A stretch of DNA of 64,000 nucleotides from Chrysomallon squamiferum (lineage: Eukaryota > Mollusca > Gastropoda > Neomphalida > Peltospiridae): assembly GCA_012295275.1 (NCBI GenBank), contig CM022675.1, positions 16,258,189-16,322,188 on the forward strand, given 5' to 3'. Each line of letters begins with the position of its first letter. Position 1 is the stretch's first letter. This document shows, piece after piece, positions 49,579 through 64,000 of this stretch. A program made the position numbers and the translations under genes. The notes under the pieces were generated by a model, which did not search any database, was not told the DNA's origin, and was given only the letters and a program-made list of their open reading frames with translations.

Positions 49579-50025
49579 TACAGAAATCCCTCTAGATTAT
49601 TTTTATGATGTTTAACTGAGAACGTAGGATCAAGGATAGCTCAATTGTACAAATAAATTATTATATCAATTTAAAATATTTTAACATACTTCATTATTTA
49701 CATCTTTAAATTATTAAACTATTTATTAATAATTTTAAAAATAAAAAATAAAATATTTTTCAGTGCCTGAAAAAATATCAGAAATGGTGAAATCCATTCT
49801 AAGTAAATTATATTCCGGTGACATTTTCAACTAGACACCCATTTCAAGAATTATTTATTATTTTTTCCTTTTGATAAATTATTTGCCCGGGGCAGAGAAA
49901 CTTTCATTTTGAAAACAGTTTCCTGCCGTGTATTTCAGTTTACTGCCAGTAATCAGCAAAGTCCAGTACAGTGAGTAACTTTATTATTGTAATCTGGTGT
50001 CTAGATAATATTACTTTCTAATTGC

Positions 50026-50085
<60 letters not shown>

Positions 50086-50556
50086 TAATGATGATGATGA
50101 TGAGAAGGCTGATGACGATTATAATGATTAAAAAATACTACATCTACAGCATGTATTAGTACTACTGCTACTAATACTACTACAAATCTTAAAATAATAA
50201 TACTGAAACTAATCTTCTATTATTGCTGTTACCATTATTTGTGTTTTCAGCTGCTGCTGCTGCTACTACTACTACTTCTACTAATACTACTGCTATTAAT
50301 ACCAATACTACGATTAGTGCCAAACTAATTAATATAGAAGAAGCTGCAGTATAAATGTAATAGTAATATTTTGAATATAGTAGTAGTATTAGTAAGAGCA
50401 GTATAGCAGTAGTAGTAATAATAATAGTAATATACTGCAGTAATAGTGGTAAAGCATAGTACAGTAGCAAAAATAGTAGTACACTAGTACAAAAGTTGTA
50501 TAGTTTAACAGTAGCAGTAGTAATAGTAGTAATAGTAAGACTAGTAACGTAATAGC

Positions 50557-50588
<32 letters not shown>

Positions 50589-50760
50589 GAAAAGTAATAG
50601 TATTAATACTAGAAACCTAGCATCAGTAGTAAATATTTAGTACAACTAGTAACATAGTAGTAGTAGTAGTTGTAGCAGCAGAAGTAGTAGTAGTACAGTT
50701 GATAACAATAGTAACAAAGCAGCAGTAGTTGTAGTTGCACTGATAAGAGTAATAATAAAA
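49485..50760. repeat. TTA and TAG/ACT trinucleotide-rich region
   Basis: TTA-TAG compound at 49485-49577, TTA at 50031-50082, then about 600 bp of degenerate TAG/ACT DNA. Confidence 0.85.
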
Positions 50761-50769
50761 AACAGTATT

Positions 50770-51080
50770 ACTACTACTACCACTAATACTATTGTCTGCT
50801 ACTGCTACTATTACAACTAGTACTATTGCTGCTACTGCTACTATTACAACTAGTACTATTGCTGCTACTGTTACTATTACAATTAGTACTATTGCTGCTA
50901 CTGCTACTATTACAATTAGTACTATTGCTGCTACTGCTACTATTACAACTAGTACTATTGCTGCTATTGCTACTATTACAACTAGTACTATTGCTGCTAC
51001 TGCTACTATTACAACTAGTACTATTGCTGCTTCTGCTATTACAATTAGTACTATTGCTGCTACTACTACTATTACTAACA
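50770..51080. repeat. 33 bp minisatellite, ~9 copies
   Basis: TACTATTACAACTAGTACTA then TTGCTGCTACTGC recurs with a 33-base step. It appears to have arisen within the neighbouring ACT-rich DNA. Confidence 0.92.
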
Positions 51081-51562
51081 TTACTTAATACGATTATCAT
51101 CATAGTCATTATTGTCGATGCTGATGTTGCTGCTACAGTTCCTATTTTTTTACAAGCAAGTTCGTCGTCTGCAACCGAGCTGACGTCTTCGCCTGTGTCT
51201 CTGGAGAGTTTGCTGTGACGTAGACTAAGATAAATTGAGGATTAGCTGCGACTAAAGGAGAAAACTCCAGACAGTACAAAATAGAAGAGCACGAACAAGA
51301 AAACACATGCATATGTCATGTTTACTTTTGTCTGCACATACAAGAACATGCAAATTACCAGTTTTTTGAAACCCTTGGTTCTAAAGCCTTTCCGGATTAT
51401 CCGTTTTTCACCGGACTCAGCCGAACAAACACCCGCTGTGTACTTACCATACACTGGCAAACCATAAATTTAACAAATGTCAAATGTAAATTAAGTGGTT
51501 AAATGTAACATATTTGTAAATGTTTACGCTTTTATTAACACTATCTGCATCTAATTATAACC

Positions 51563-51624
<62 letters not shown>

Positions 51625-52139
51625 AGGAAAAGAGAAGCTGATAAAATAGACTTTTTTTCTTCATTGTGACACATTTTATAAAATCTACAACTATTAACAC
51701 TACTATCACTACTACTACTAAAACTGCTGCTATTGCTACTACTACTTCTACTAATGATGATGCTGATGATGAAGATGATGATGACAGGTTTTGTTGTTTG
51801 GAGTGTTGTTAATATTTCGCAAAGAACTGGTCATGTTATTTTTATTTAGTTTCTTAAAAATAATAAAATCACCTTTTCGAATAATTTTTTTAAACAAAAA
51901 GAAATTGAAATGGTATATATTATTTATTATATTTATTCACCAAACAAAAGATGTAGAGTTTAAAACTTCATTTTTCTGATATTAATGTCGACGCCCTTTA
52001 ATTCAAGATAAAGAAACGCTTAGTGTTTTATAGTGGTTGTTAGATACTTAGATACCTGCTCCCCGCGACTTACAGCTCAGTGCACGAGAAGTTTTATTAT
52101 CACTGTTTATGACATTTTACTCTTTGTCGTAATTTTCAG
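51081..52139. other. Upstream region of ZP paralogue B
   Basis: (TTA)n at 51564-51623 and ATG/ACT-rich DNA at 51690-51785. A minus-strand donor consensus (TATG|GTAAGTAC) at about 51446-51453 is unassigned. A possible acceptor (TTTTCAG) ends exactly at the start codon of paralogue B. Confidence 0.45.
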
Positions 52140-54189
52140 ATGGCGAACAACAAAAGACTTCCTGTAGTTTTCATTTTAGTTTTCTTTCTTCTTTCTGGTG
52201 AGTTCTTATCTTCGTTTCACTTCGCAAACAAAAACAAACATTTTTAGTTTCATTTTTATTTTTTTTATTATTATTATTATTATGTTTAAAACCGGATTTT
52301 GACTTAGAAAAGACAAAGAGAGTGAACAAAGGAGGTGTTTGAGTAAGTTAAGTAAAACACAAAGTGACTAAAACTCAAAATGGCTTTCGTAGCGTCCTCT
52401 TTAGCAGCTGTCTCTTTCATTGCGTTCATAAACAGAGACCAGATTTTCAAAGATCGTAAGTTCCAAAAATAATTTATCACCATAATTCTTTCTTTCTTTC
52501 TTTCTTTCTTTTTTTATTTATTTATTTTTCTTCGATATTTTAGTTTATGTATATAAATTTCTTTTCAGAGGAAGACCTTATTGTTTGTTATTTGTTATTT
52601 ATTTATTTATTTATTTCAGTCTTTTTTTTCTTTTTCTTTTTTTCAGTTGCATTTTCTTTCTTTTATAATTATTTATGTATCTGTGTTTTTATTTGTGCAT
52701 ACGTTATATACCTTACGCTGTTAATAGTGGCAGTTTCTACTTACTTTATTAATTTCAGTATCTTAGAACCTGCCACTTTCTCTGGGGTTGTTTGCAGGGT
52801 GGAGATAAAGCTGTGTTTTTATATTTGCGAAATAATTTCTTCTTTTTCTCTAGCTTTTTTTACCCTTGTTCGTACTTTATTATATTTTGTTTATTTCTTT
52901 TCTTGTGTATGTGTGTGTGTGTATATATACGACGTCACTTTTAATTATTTTTATTTATATTACAAATGTAGACAGTTTTTATTATTTATATTACATAGGT
53001 AGACAGATATTTCTGATTTATATAGACATCTTTCGCGGATTTAACTGTATATTTTTTATTTGACTTTATGGGGGAGTATTTCGATCTAAACAATATTAGT
53101 GTCACAGTTTTAGTGGATATTTTCAATTTAACAAGTAAAATAACTTTTTTTTTTTTTTTTTTGAATACATACAAAATCTTATAATCAACACTATATTATA
53201 GCTCTTCACGGATATTTTCAAGTTAGCGTTTAGATTATAGGCCTACGTATTTCTAAATCAGCTGTTCAAGGTTTATGTTACAGCTATAGATTGTTATTTC
53301 CAGTTTAACAATACAAATTATGTTTGGGCTTAAGACTCAGATTTCCGATTAAACGGTAAAATGTTTACGTTGTAAACTATACATGAATATGTCCTCTATA
53401 ACCTACACTATCGATGTTACAGCTGTAGACTGTTACTTCCGCTTTAACTTCACAATGTTCACGTTACAAGTATAGATTCTATAGCTAGGTATTTCGAAGG
53501 TAACAGTATATATTACAACTAGAAAGATATTTCCATTGTGACTGTACAATGCTTTTGTTACAAAGGTAGACGGGTACTTCTAGTGTAACTGAACAGTGTT
53601 TTTGTTACAGGGGTAGACGTTTATTTCTAGTGTAACTGTAGATGTTTTTGTTACAGAGGTAGACGTGTATTTCTAGTGTAACTGCAGATGTTTTTGTTAC
53701 AGAGGTAGACGTGTATTTCTAGTGTAACTGTAGATGTTTTTGTTACAGAGGTAGACGTGTATTTCTAGTGTAACTGTAGATGTTTTTGTTACAGAGGTAG
53801 ACGTGTATTTCTAGTGTAACTGCAGATGTTTTTGTTACAGAGGTAGACGTGTATTTCTAGTGTAACTGTAGATGTTTTTGTTACAGAGGTAGACGTGTAT
53901 TTCTAGTGTAACTGTAGATGTTTTGTTACAGCTGTAGACGTATATTTCTAGTGTAACTGTAGATGTTTTGTTACAGCTGTAGACGGGTATTTCGACTGTC
54001 GACGTCAGGGTATGTCATGCGTTGCTGGGGGCTGTAATTTGATTGATGGAAACTGTGTGTGTCCGCCGGGGGTGAACGGTACAGACTGCAGCTACCAGGC
54101 GAGTAAGTACACCACTTCCTCAATTCAGTAGAAACAGATAGATACAGATATATTGTTTTTTCTCTTCTATTTTCTTTTGTTATATTTTA

Positions 54190-54220
<31 letters not shown>

Positions 54221-57200
54221 TTCTTCTGCTAATCTAGTTACTTACGTAAAAAATAAGTTAAAAGAACATTTTTTCTTAGTGTAGCTTTAGATAAACGAAA
54301 ATAGTAAAGAGACAACCATTTATTTGGACTGTTTGCTATCTTAATGGTTATTTGTTTTTACAGGTTCTGTCAGTGATACTGCGTGCATGCCTCGTTGTGA
54401 AAATGGCGGGTCTTGTCTCGCGGAATCGACGGGTAGCCGATGTTATTGCCCTGAAATGTACACGGGAGAACTGTGTGAAAAAAGACGAGGTACTCGTTGT
54501 TTGTCCGAAAAGTCGTGTATTCAGTACAGAGTACAGTCGTGTAGATATTTTTTTTTATATAAAAGTCATTTGGAGATTTCTGTGTAATGAATTGTTTTAT
54601 GACTGTTGTCAGTCAAAATACAGTGAACATTCAGTGAGCCGCAGATAACACCTGCAAAGTTATTTAATATTATTTTTAAAAATGTATCTTTTATCCGAAT
54701 GTCTTTATCATTTTTATGTTGCTAGCTATGGTGGTGTGCAGTGGTACGACAATGACGATCACAGTCACGCCGTTCTCTGGTTTCAAGGGAATCGTCTACG
54801 TGAACGAACATCAAAACGACGACAACTGCACTTTCAACAAACTTGGAAGAGGAAATGGTACCTATTACGAAAATACGTTCGACTTGGAAACAGGTTGTGG
54901 CGCTTTACAAAGAAATAATACACCAGAGGTAATTACACGATATACGATTTGATATATAAACTCTGCTCATTAATATAATGCAGCAAATAAACCAATCAAA
55001 ACATATATTACTTCTTTATTAAAATAGCAGTTTTTGCTTCACTAAAGAACATTATAATCTACAGGCCTAAATTAAATTAGAATTTAATGGGCCAACATTC
55101 TTGTTTTCAGTCATTCACTTGAATTTAATTTCTATTCTCACGTACGAATGAAACAGATTTATGTTTATCGTTACAGGAAGGGGACGTTACTTTCGAAAGG
55201 GAGATAATCATTCAGTACAACCCCGACATGCACACTGCACTAGACCAGTTTCTCAACGTCTCCTGCATTCACAAAAACGTCAACATCACCACGCTCAGCA
55301 GCAACGTGGGAAATCTTCTCATCGAACACAGGTCAGAATATTAACTGTTACTATTTTTGTTGATGGTGTCGTCGATGGTGCTACTGTCGTTTAGTTGTTG
55401 CTATTCTTAATATTATTATTACAGCTGTTTTTTTTGTTGTCATCGTTGTCGTTGTTCCAGTCATTGTTGTTGTTGTTATTGTTACTATAATTATGTGTTG
55501 TTGTGTGTATTTTAAGTTGTTTTGTTGTTGTTTGATTTTTTTTGTTACTGTTATTGTTATTATTATTGCTGTTATATTGTTTACATTATTGTTACCATTA
55601 TTATCATCATCACTATCATCACCAGCAGCATCGTTATCATCATTATTATTATCATTATCAATATCATTATTATTATCATTACCATTATTATCATCATCGT
55701 AATTATAATTTGATTAATGTTGCTGTTGTTGTGGTTGTTGTTATTATTATTATTGTTGTTGTTACAGAGGTAATCTAACTAAAGATGACACAGAGTCGGT
55801 GTTTACACCTGTCAAACTAGAAATACAAACGCGTACAGGTGAGAAAGTGCGCGGGCCTGTTTACGTGGGACGCCCACTCCGTCTGTACTTTTACCTGGCC
55901 GACCTCTCAGGTAAACATTTCTAAAAATAACTTTGCCATATTATTTGTTAAATAAATATTTCCAGTTTAATGGTCTAATACTTATGGTACAACCATGTTC
56001 GGGTACTGTATTATATTACACAATTTCATAATTTTTAACTAACCAAATCTTTTACTATGTTAGCCAGAGTAGTTAAATTGTTAAATGGTTTCTAGAAATA
56101 TTAGTAGTAAAAATTTGAGAACATATTTGTCTTGATTATTAGCCAAAACCTTTCTTAGTCAGAACTGTGTTGGCTTTAATATATCATAATTAAATGGATT
56201 CTGATAGTAATACAAATCTGAAAACATTTTGTCAGCTTAGCCAAAACCCAGAAAGTTGGTCATATCGTGGCCATAACAAGTAATGTTTTGTTCAGTTTTA
56301 GGCAAATGTTACAACACCAGGAAGCAGTTTGTCTTAATATAGAAAATTTGACCAAAACTTACAAATTCGACCAAGAATTAGAAAATGTAACAATATTTGA
56401 GATACTAAGTCAGACTTTAGAAAGGGTTTTGTCATAAATTATCTTACTCCCAGAAACTGTTTCTTACTGATGTAAATATTATTGTTTTGTTTACAATGGT
56501 TACCAAATAATGGTGAATTACAAATGTCGAATTTATAATATGTAATCTTGTTCTTTACAACGATGAAGATTGTTTACAAATAAAATATAAAAATATTTTT
56601 CAGTTTACGACAATCTCAGAGTGGAAGAATGTGTCGCAACGAACGGACGTAAACAATCCTACGAAAAAAGCGAAACTCTGATTAAATCAAGGTAAATACT
56701 TCACTTAATTCTAATCATGTAGTTTAACTGATTGTAATATTTATTTTATTATTGCACGACATTTTAATTTCATTTATAATAGCACTGATGACAGGCTCTT
56801 AATAAACACTAATATTCATGACAGATCAAATTTATTTGACTTAAGGCAATGCCAAAATACGGATTTCAGTCTCAAAACCGTCGTCCTCAAAATTGTTTTC
56901 TTTTTAACGAAACTCAGTTAATTACATGCACTAAAATGGTTTTCGAAAATTACAGTTCATGGAAAGCACAACTACAAGCAACACAAACAAGTTTCAGTTA
57001 GAAAACATTCTTTTAAAGTGCAGTTAGAAATATTTCAGAGTTCTGTTTTGTCAGGAATTTAGATTAACGGGTAGCATTTGTCCAGCTGTATTTTGTCTTG
57101 TGGGTTTTGTCTAGGAATTTTGTGTGTGGGGTTCTGTTTGGGCGGAGTTTTGTTTCTATTAAATGGTATTTCATATGCGCCAAATCATAGGCAGGACACT

Positions 57201-57384
57201 ATCTACCACGGACTTTGAAAAACCAGTCACAGAACACTAATCCTTTAATCCTCATTATTTAAATTCGTGATTAAGATTTACTTCAGTCACAATTCGCAGC
57301 ATTATCTGATGTCAAATACTAACTGACTGTCATAGAATACAGATTAAAAACTATATTTATCTGTATCTTACAAATATTAATGAT

Positions 57385-57468
<84 letters not shown>

Positions 57469-58661
57469 TATTTTGTATTCATTGTTCTCTCAGCTGCTGT
57501 TTGCCAACAGCATATCAAATCGTGCGAGGCGAGATGGAACAGGATGAAAAGAATGGAGTTATTCTCAACTTTGACGTGTTTAAGTTTGTTGACTCTAACA
57601 TTATCCAGTTTCAATGTAATGTTCGAGTTTGTAAACCTGGAGACAGCCTGTGTAATCCGGTAAGTATAGATTTACCTACACTACGACAATAACAACAACG
57701 TCATTACTAATACAAACACACTCACACACAAATATATAATCAATTTAAACAGACGTGCATATATACACTGAAATATAAACAATTCGAAAGTGTAATAATA
57801 AAATAAAGAAACTTTTAGAAAAAAAAAGCTACTTTCTAGAAAAGAAATTAAAAACTTGAAATAGACTGCATTTTTGTTTCGTTATTACCTGCACTTATTC
57901 ATTTAACTCAATAACCTTTGATATACATACTTATATCAAATATTATTATTATTACATAAAATATTATTTAAGTAAATTAATTTGACAGTTATTTCCTGTA
58001 TCGTTTCAAACTCTTTCTTTGATGCACGTTACAGAAATTTAATAGTTTACAAGCTATAGATTTCTGTGTTCCATGTTTTCGTTTTATCATAGAAAAACTG
58101 CCAGGGAGAACTAAACGGATACGGACGACGCAAGCGTGAATCGTCGTCTACTGCAGACGATCAGGTGACGGTCACAGACAGACTCTACGTCACTGACCTA
58201 GTTGCTGGCCAATCAGCTGTTCCTGGTAAAATAATAAACACACTTTTGAAAATAATAAATAAATAAAATTATGAAGAAGAAGAAGAAGAAGATAAATAAA
58301 AAATAAATAAATTACTTAATTAATTAATAATAATAATTAAGTGAATGATTTAACATGTGCATACACACACGTATGTTCGCTAAACCTATCTAATAATCTA
58401 TTTAATTTTATTTCAGTTTCTACGCCGAAAGCACACGAATGTCTGCAGTTATCTGAAATCCTGAATGCCATCATTATTTTATGTTGCGCTGTGTTTATCC
58501 TCATGCTCGCCTGCTGCATTCTCACAGTCTGCGTCTTCAGAATCAAAAGACAATCAAAAACGAAATTAGCGATGAAAAACTCACAAACAGAAGTATCGTC
58601 AACGATCACTTCCGGAAGCTCAGAACGCATGCGCATTCCAAGAATCAGATCAATATACTGA
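52140..58661 (+). CDS. EGF x2 - ZP domain - transmembrane protein (paralogue B), 10 coding exons, 480 aa
   Basis: A predicted surface or shed extracellular-coat protein of the same architecture as paralogue A. Exons: 52140-52197, 53977-54102, 54364-54489, 54726-54928, 55177-55331, 55768-55910, 56604-56691, 57494-57659, 58093-58225, 58417-58661 (TGA). The sum is 1443 bp with an intact frame. Residues 1-20 form a signal peptide (MANNKRLPVVFILVFFLLSG). Exon 2 is a Cys-rich EGF-like module (FDCRRQGMSCVAGGC...CVCPPGVNGTDC). Exon 3 is a canonical EGF (CMPRCENGGSC...CYCPEMYTGELC). Exons 4-5 are ZP-N with four Cys and several NxS/T sites. Exons 6-8 are ZP-C with the VEEC, CC and QCNVRVC cysteines. 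RRKR is at 367-370. The helix is at about 414-440, followed by a basic, Ser-rich tail. Intron phases 1,1,1,0,2,1,2,0,1 equal those of paralogue A. Egg-coat or mucosal roles are possible but not shown. Confidence 0.9.
52380..52455 (+). CDS. Candidate alternative first coding exon of ZP paralogue B
   Basis: CTCAAAATGG provides a good start context at 52380. The frame reads MAFVASSLAAVSFIAF then INRDQIFKD and ends in phase 1 at a strong donor (GATC|GTAAGTTCC). Phase 1 is what the acceptor at 53977 requires, so this exon could replace exon 1 and give a different hydrophobic N-terminus. Its use is inference from splice signals alone. Confidence 0.4.
53530..53976. repeat. 46 bp minisatellite made of copies of the ZP exon 2 acceptor
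   Basis: TAGTGTAACTGTAGATGTTT then TTGTTACAGAGGTAGACGTG recurs about 10 times up to the real acceptor TTTTGTTACAG|CTGTAGACGGGTATTTC at 53977. The last complete copy before it carries TTACAGCTGTAGACGTATATTTC, identical across the AG and the first 9 exonic bases. More degenerate copies extend back to about 52970. Confidence 0.95.
55400..55767. repeat. TTG/TTA/ATC trinucleotide-rich intron of ZP paralogue B
   Basis: Degenerate trinucleotide DNA fills the intron between exons 5 and 6. The acceptor of exon 6 is the end of a TTG run (GTTGTTACAG). Confidence 0.85.
55911..56603. other. Intron of ZP paralogue B, unstructured
   Basis: No repeats or exon seen. Confidence 0.6.
56692..57493. other. Intron of ZP paralogue B with a (GA)n tract at 57389-57465
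   Basis: The GA run (about 76 bp) ends 28 bases before the acceptor of exon 8. The rest is unremarkable. Confidence 0.8.
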
Positions 58662-60521
58662 GATGAAAGCTGACTGCATACTTAAAGTTTACTGTTTGTT
58701 AGTCCCGACACTGCTCATATCATATGCATTCGTACTCATACGAGCGGGGTAGGGTGGGGTGATGGTTTTTATAAAAACGACGAATATTCATTTATAAACA
58801 AAGTATTAATCATCTATTATATATTTGTTCAGTACATAATTATAATTAGCTATAATCTTACAAATAAATGTTATAGAAGTCAATCAACTAGGTCTTACAC
58901 ACTAGAATCTTTTAGCCCGTTTCTCTCTTGTTAAGAGATTTTATGTTTGATGATAGTCATTTCTGTCTCTCTGTGCATGGGCGTAGCTAGGGGAAACAAT
59001 TAAATATGAACCCACAAAGATAATAATAAATAAATAAATAAATAATAATAAAATAATAATAATAAAATATTTAAATACTCTCTTTGTATTTAAATACTAC
59101 AATGTAAATAAACCATTTGTAATCATCAGTTATTGTTATTTGTCTGAAAATGATAACAAAATTCAATAAAATAAGTTTTCTACTTTTTGTATATATATAT
59201 ATATATATATATACACCCACTCACGTTTTCTCATACCTATTTACATATATATATATACACACATGCATACACACAGAGAGAAACAAACAAGAAAAATAAA
59301 TACATTAGGAATCCATCACCGTCTCCATTCTATGTTGCAACAGATCTGTTTTATACATCCAAACTGACTGGAGACGGGCACATTAAATAAACATTAAATA
59401 TTTTTATTACAATACTGAAAAGAATACACACACACACACACACACATATGTATTTACAATGTTATCGTGCGAATATAAATATGTGTGTGTGTGTGTGTAA
59501 AATATACAACACATTAAGTTAATTAAAAAGAATTGATTTAATTGAAATCTTGAATGTTCTACCTTATTTTATTTATTTAGTTTTATTTTTCTTTGTTATT
59601 TGTTATTTTTATTTATTTTTATTTTATAATGTTTTTTTTTTTTTTTTCAAAGAAAAACATCAATTATAGTTTGATTTATTACTTGCAGTGTACTCACTCG
59701 CACTGACTGTCGATCTGGTTAAACGAAACATCTACAACATGCGGCTCTCCTTACTTCAGGCCGAAAATGATTTTATATATGTGAGCTTATTCATGTTTAT
59801 AGGTGTAGAGCGTGTACGTGTGTGTACGTGTGTGTGTCTGTGTGTGTGTGTTTGTGTACGTACGTACTATGTATGCATATATGTATGTTTGTATGTATCT
59901 ATGTGTATGTGTATATGTATATGTATACACACACACACACACACATCTAGAAAAAAAACACCCGGTACAAGATAGTAAAGCTAAAGGAAACAAAGCAATA
60001 TGTGTTACAATTAAATCTACTCGAATGCTGAGAGATTATTATTTTAATTACAATACACACATATATACACATATATACACACATATATACACATATACAT
60101 ATGCACACATACATACACATATGTATGTATGTAAGTGTGTATGTGTGTTTATATACATATACACACACACACACACGCTTATATATATATATATATATGC
60201 AGGTATATAATTATTTACTATTATGTTTTTTAACATCATTTAAAACTAAACACAAGAAATATCGCAGTAGATCCATGGCAAAATTTAATGTGAAATAAAA
60301 TTTAATAATGATATTTTCTAAACATTTGTTCTAAATCAGCTGTCTGTAGTGTTTAAATGTAAACACTTGACATGCAAGGACATGTTTTGATAAAGATGTA
60401 AAACAGAAATTAACTGGACTTTGTTTATGTGTTCCGCCATTTTGTTCAGTTGTCCTCTGTAATTAGAGAAGTTCCGCTGTTGTAAGATTTAACAAGGCGG
60501 TTTCGCATTTCCAAAACTAAA
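58662..60521. other. Intergenic DNA between ZP paralogue B and the lectin gene
   Basis: AATAAA at about 58863 may be the polyA signal of paralogue B. CA/TATA tracts lie at 59190-59275, 59427-59500, 59817-59945 and 60047-60200. One exon-like frame is at 59689-59780 (see findings). A TCCGCCATTTTG motif lies at 60433, about 85 bases before the lectin start codon. Confidence 0.55.
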
Positions 60522-63664
<3,143 letters not shown>

Positions 63665-64000
63665 GTAAATGTGACCCCGCACACCGAAACAGGAGTTAAG
63701 GCTTCCAAGCTAATACTGAAAAAACGTTATGCAAGATATAATTTTTAAATTTTATTTTTATTTATTCATTTCTTTGTTTGTTTCATTTTTATTTATTTTA
63801 TTTTATTTCATTTTTTTGTTTGTTTTTGTTTTGATTTGTTATATAAATATCTTATCTCATGACTGCAACAGTAAAAGAAAAAAAAATATAAGAAAACAAA
63901 ACAACAACAACAATAAATAATAATAGTGTTTCAAAAAAGAAACAACATTTTAATGCTGAGAATACTTCTGAGGAACTTCTCTGAACTTTAGACAGAAGAC

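Noticed and set aside
50792-51218. Thr/Ile-, Leu- and Ser-rich frames of 98-152 codons
   Set aside because: Products of a 33 bp minisatellite; frames are open on both strands and have no start context or splice partners. The short non-repeat tail (about 51130-51219) is too little to support a gene.
52140-58661. Coupling of the ZP genes and the lectin into an operon-like unit
   Set aside because: The genes are separated by kilobases, each has its own signal-peptide exon, and there is no sign of polycistronic arrangement or trans-spliced leader beyond an acceptor-like TTTTCAG before one ATG.

Overview
The window is eukaryotic nuclear DNA: AT-rich, with spliced genes in GT...AG introns, very dense simple repeats ((GA)n, (CA)n, (AAT)n, CATA and GATA tracts) and many minisatellites. 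The gene content is a glutamate decarboxylase, two EGF plus zona pellucida (ZP) membrane proteins and a C-type lectin domain. Together these suggest a lophotrochozoan invertebrate, most likely a mollusc; that assignment is an inference. I see no prokaryotic operon, CRISPR array or intact virus.

Layout. Positions 1-87 hold the last 28 codons of a gene that enters from the left. The minus strand from 14179 to 4271 carries a 14-coding-exon glutamate decarboxylase (GAD-type, PLP-dependent), with a probable 5' UTR exon near 18.9 kb. One exon junction in it (10594/9122) is one base out of frame. The minus strand from 31666 to 24301 carries a 10-exon protein with a signal peptide, two EGF-like modules, a ZP domain, an RRKR cleavage site and a transmembrane helix. 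From 31.7 to 52.1 kb there is no convincing gene, only four large minisatellite arrays, a dead Tigger/pogo transposon remnant and AT-rich DNA. The plus strand from 52140 to 58661 carries a second 10-exon EGF2-ZP-TM gene with the same exon count and the same series of intron phases as the first, so the two are head-to-head paralogues. At 60522 a plus-strand gene starts with a signal peptide and reaches the first part of a C-type lectin domain at 63504-63664 before leaving the window.

Most striking observation. Five minisatellite or tandem arrays end within about 10 bases of the 3' splice site of a real coding exon: 6259, 9122, 10700, 28743 and 53977. At 28743 and 53977 the repeat unit contains the acceptor itself plus the first bases of the exon, so the intron is built of tandem copies of its own acceptor. 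At 53.0-53.98 kb copies become more degenerate with distance from the exon, as if the array grows outward from the splice site. This looks like a route of intron growth or decoy-acceptor formation.

How the genes work together: GAD makes GABA from glutamate and has no evident link to its neighbours. The two ZP proteins and the lectin are all secreted or surface proteins, so the right two thirds may be a small cluster of extracellular-coat or recognition genes. All exon boundaries were derived by hand from splice consensus, reading-frame continuity and family similarity recalled from memory; no searches were run.
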